Part shown: in pieces, positions 48,761 through 49,476 of the stretch | Layout: the number at the start of each line of letters is the position of its first letter | Numbering within the stretch: the stretch's first letter is position 1 | Made by a program: the position numbers and the translations under genes | Origin: Bigelowiella natans CCMP2755 | Taxonomy: Eukaryota; Cercozoa; Chlorarachniophyceae | Assembly: GCA_000320545.1 (NCBI GenBank) | Contig: ADNK01001670.1 | Span: forward strand, 1-49,476 | Length of the DNA: 49,476 bases | Reading direction: 5' to 3' | Notes under the pieces: generated by a model | What the model was told of the DNA's origin: nothing | What the model saw: only the letters and a program-made list of their open reading frames with translations | Database searches by the model: none

Positions 48761-49135
48761 CGAAATGGGTTGTTACCCTAATGGTGAGATGAATCGGAAT
48801 GACTCCCACAAACAAGCAAACGAACCTACTCAGTAGCCGCGCAAAGGAAATAATCGGAAAATAGAAACACATACAGAGAGAGAAAGAGAGAGAAAGAGGT
48901 GGAGGAATAGAGGACAACGAAGAACAAAGAATATTATTTGGTAAAAGGAAGAGGAAAGGGTGATAATGACAGCACCGCATTCCATCCATGCATACAACAT
49001 CGTAAAATATGTGATAAAAGTAGCACTAAAACCAGGCGGTATGCGGCATATATCTGGTTAATAGTACCACTGAAGGCTAGCAGCAGAGAGATTAGTGTCA
49101 AGCTTCTTTAGATGGCGGGCTATTTGAGGCATCTT
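47527..49135 (-). CDS. TBC-domain RabGAP, C-terminal part (5' end unresolved)
   Basis: TBC proteins stimulate Rab GTP hydrolysis with an Arg and a Gln finger. Recognised exons: 49068-49135, 48825-48777, 48546-48472, 48300-48256, 48208-about 48117, 48050-47997, 47916-47840, 47650-47527. The first four splice in phase and give the second half of a TBC domain: MPQIARHLKKLD, SLQWFVCLFVGVIP with the Gln finger, and IRVWDLVIIHGSHVLFWVSL. The tail holds LEDENALMDAILKFRISK and a Pro-rich end (RPEIPSDPQLPAPPPPIPS) with stop at 47527. The donor of the 48208 exon was not found in phase, so that junction is wrong or non-canonical. The Arg-finger half lies upstream, in 49136-49476 or beyond the window. 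Confidence 0.82.
48688..48760. repeat. (AGC)n and (AC)n microsatellites in a TBC-gene intron
   Basis: About 11 AGC units followed by about 17 AC units, just intronic to the donor of exon 48777-48825. On the gene strand they read (GT)n then (GCT)n. Confidence 0.9.
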
Positions 49136-49476
49136 CTTCGAAACGAGGGTCTATTATCACGGTAGTATTCCACAAAGAGAGAGAACAGTCCAGGTATTCG
49201 TGCATGTAGCTACTTGTGTGTGCATGACAACTCTGAAACACCCCCTTTCCCCCCCCACCCCCCTCCCCACCCACACACATACACACATATACACACATGC
49301 TAACGTACAATCACACAAATCACCGGACAGGTTTTTACCTGTAATACCCTCGTATCTGCCACCGCACCGATCAATGAATCGCTAAAGTAGCTGTTCCATG
49401 TTCACAATGGCATTTTCGGGGGAGGGGGGGGGGGGAAAGGATGAAAACAAAAAAATTAGTAACTCCATCAACATAC
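49136..49476. other. Upstream part of the TBC gene, not resolved
   Basis: This probably holds an intron and possibly further TBC exons on the minus strand. It contains CA/TG-rich runs, a C-rich stretch at 49236-49267 and a poly-G run at 49420-49434. I cannot support an exon here, and the Arg-finger motif was not seen. Confidence 0.35.

Noticed and set aside
1-49476. Search by eye for transposases, reverse transcriptase, tRNA and rRNA genes
   Set aside because: No conserved core or clear cloverleaf was recognised; a dedicated tRNA or repeat search was not possible here.

Overview
The window is nuclear DNA of an intron-rich eukaryote, most likely a protist or alga. Nearly every gene is split by GT-AG introns, many exons are under 100 bp, and mono-, di- and trinucleotide repeats fill introns and spacers. 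The secretory proteins carry N-glycosylation sequons and a GH92 mannosidase, and a tubulin-ligase-like enzyme is present. I cannot name the lineage. I saw no bacterial operons, CRISPR array, transposase or reverse transcriptase. Gene models were assembled by hand from splice signals, reading phase and conserved motifs; most close in frame over all exons.

Layout: 1-1986 repeats and weak plus-strand coding traces; 1987-4289 (+) PLP serine/threonine dehydratase; 5656-19934 (-) a 34-exon gene for a protein of about 2,077 aa with DENN, two DEP, C2-like, DUF3011-like and LRR segments; 20677-22481 (+) a small multi-pass membrane protein; 24054-30961 (+) a PDZ protein with a possible lipidated N-terminus; 31179-32048 (-) a small SH3-barrel-like, RG-rich protein; 32054-36445 (-) a secreted sequon-rich protein; 36804-40860 (+) a tubulin--tyrosine ligase-like (TTLL) enzyme; 41950-45539 (-) a GH92 alpha-mannosidase family protein with a Cys-rich insertion; 46027-47088 (+) an intronless GST-like protein; 47527-49135 and beyond (-) a TBC-domain RabGAP whose 5' end lies outside the resolved part.

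Neighbours mostly alternate in strand, giving convergent pairs (4.3-5.7k, 31.0-31.2k, 40.9-41.9k, 47.1-47.5k) and divergent pairs (19.9-20.7k, 36.4-36.8k, 45.5-46.0k). The window holds both a putative Rab activator (DENN) and a putative Rab inactivator (TBC). The points most worth checking are the DENN protein, whose DEP domains sit inside the DENN module, and the GH92 protein, which has Gln where the family's catalytic acid Glu is expected. Spacers and one long intron near gene 3' ends contain islands rich in GCTAGC, TGCA and CATG palindromes that no gene explains.
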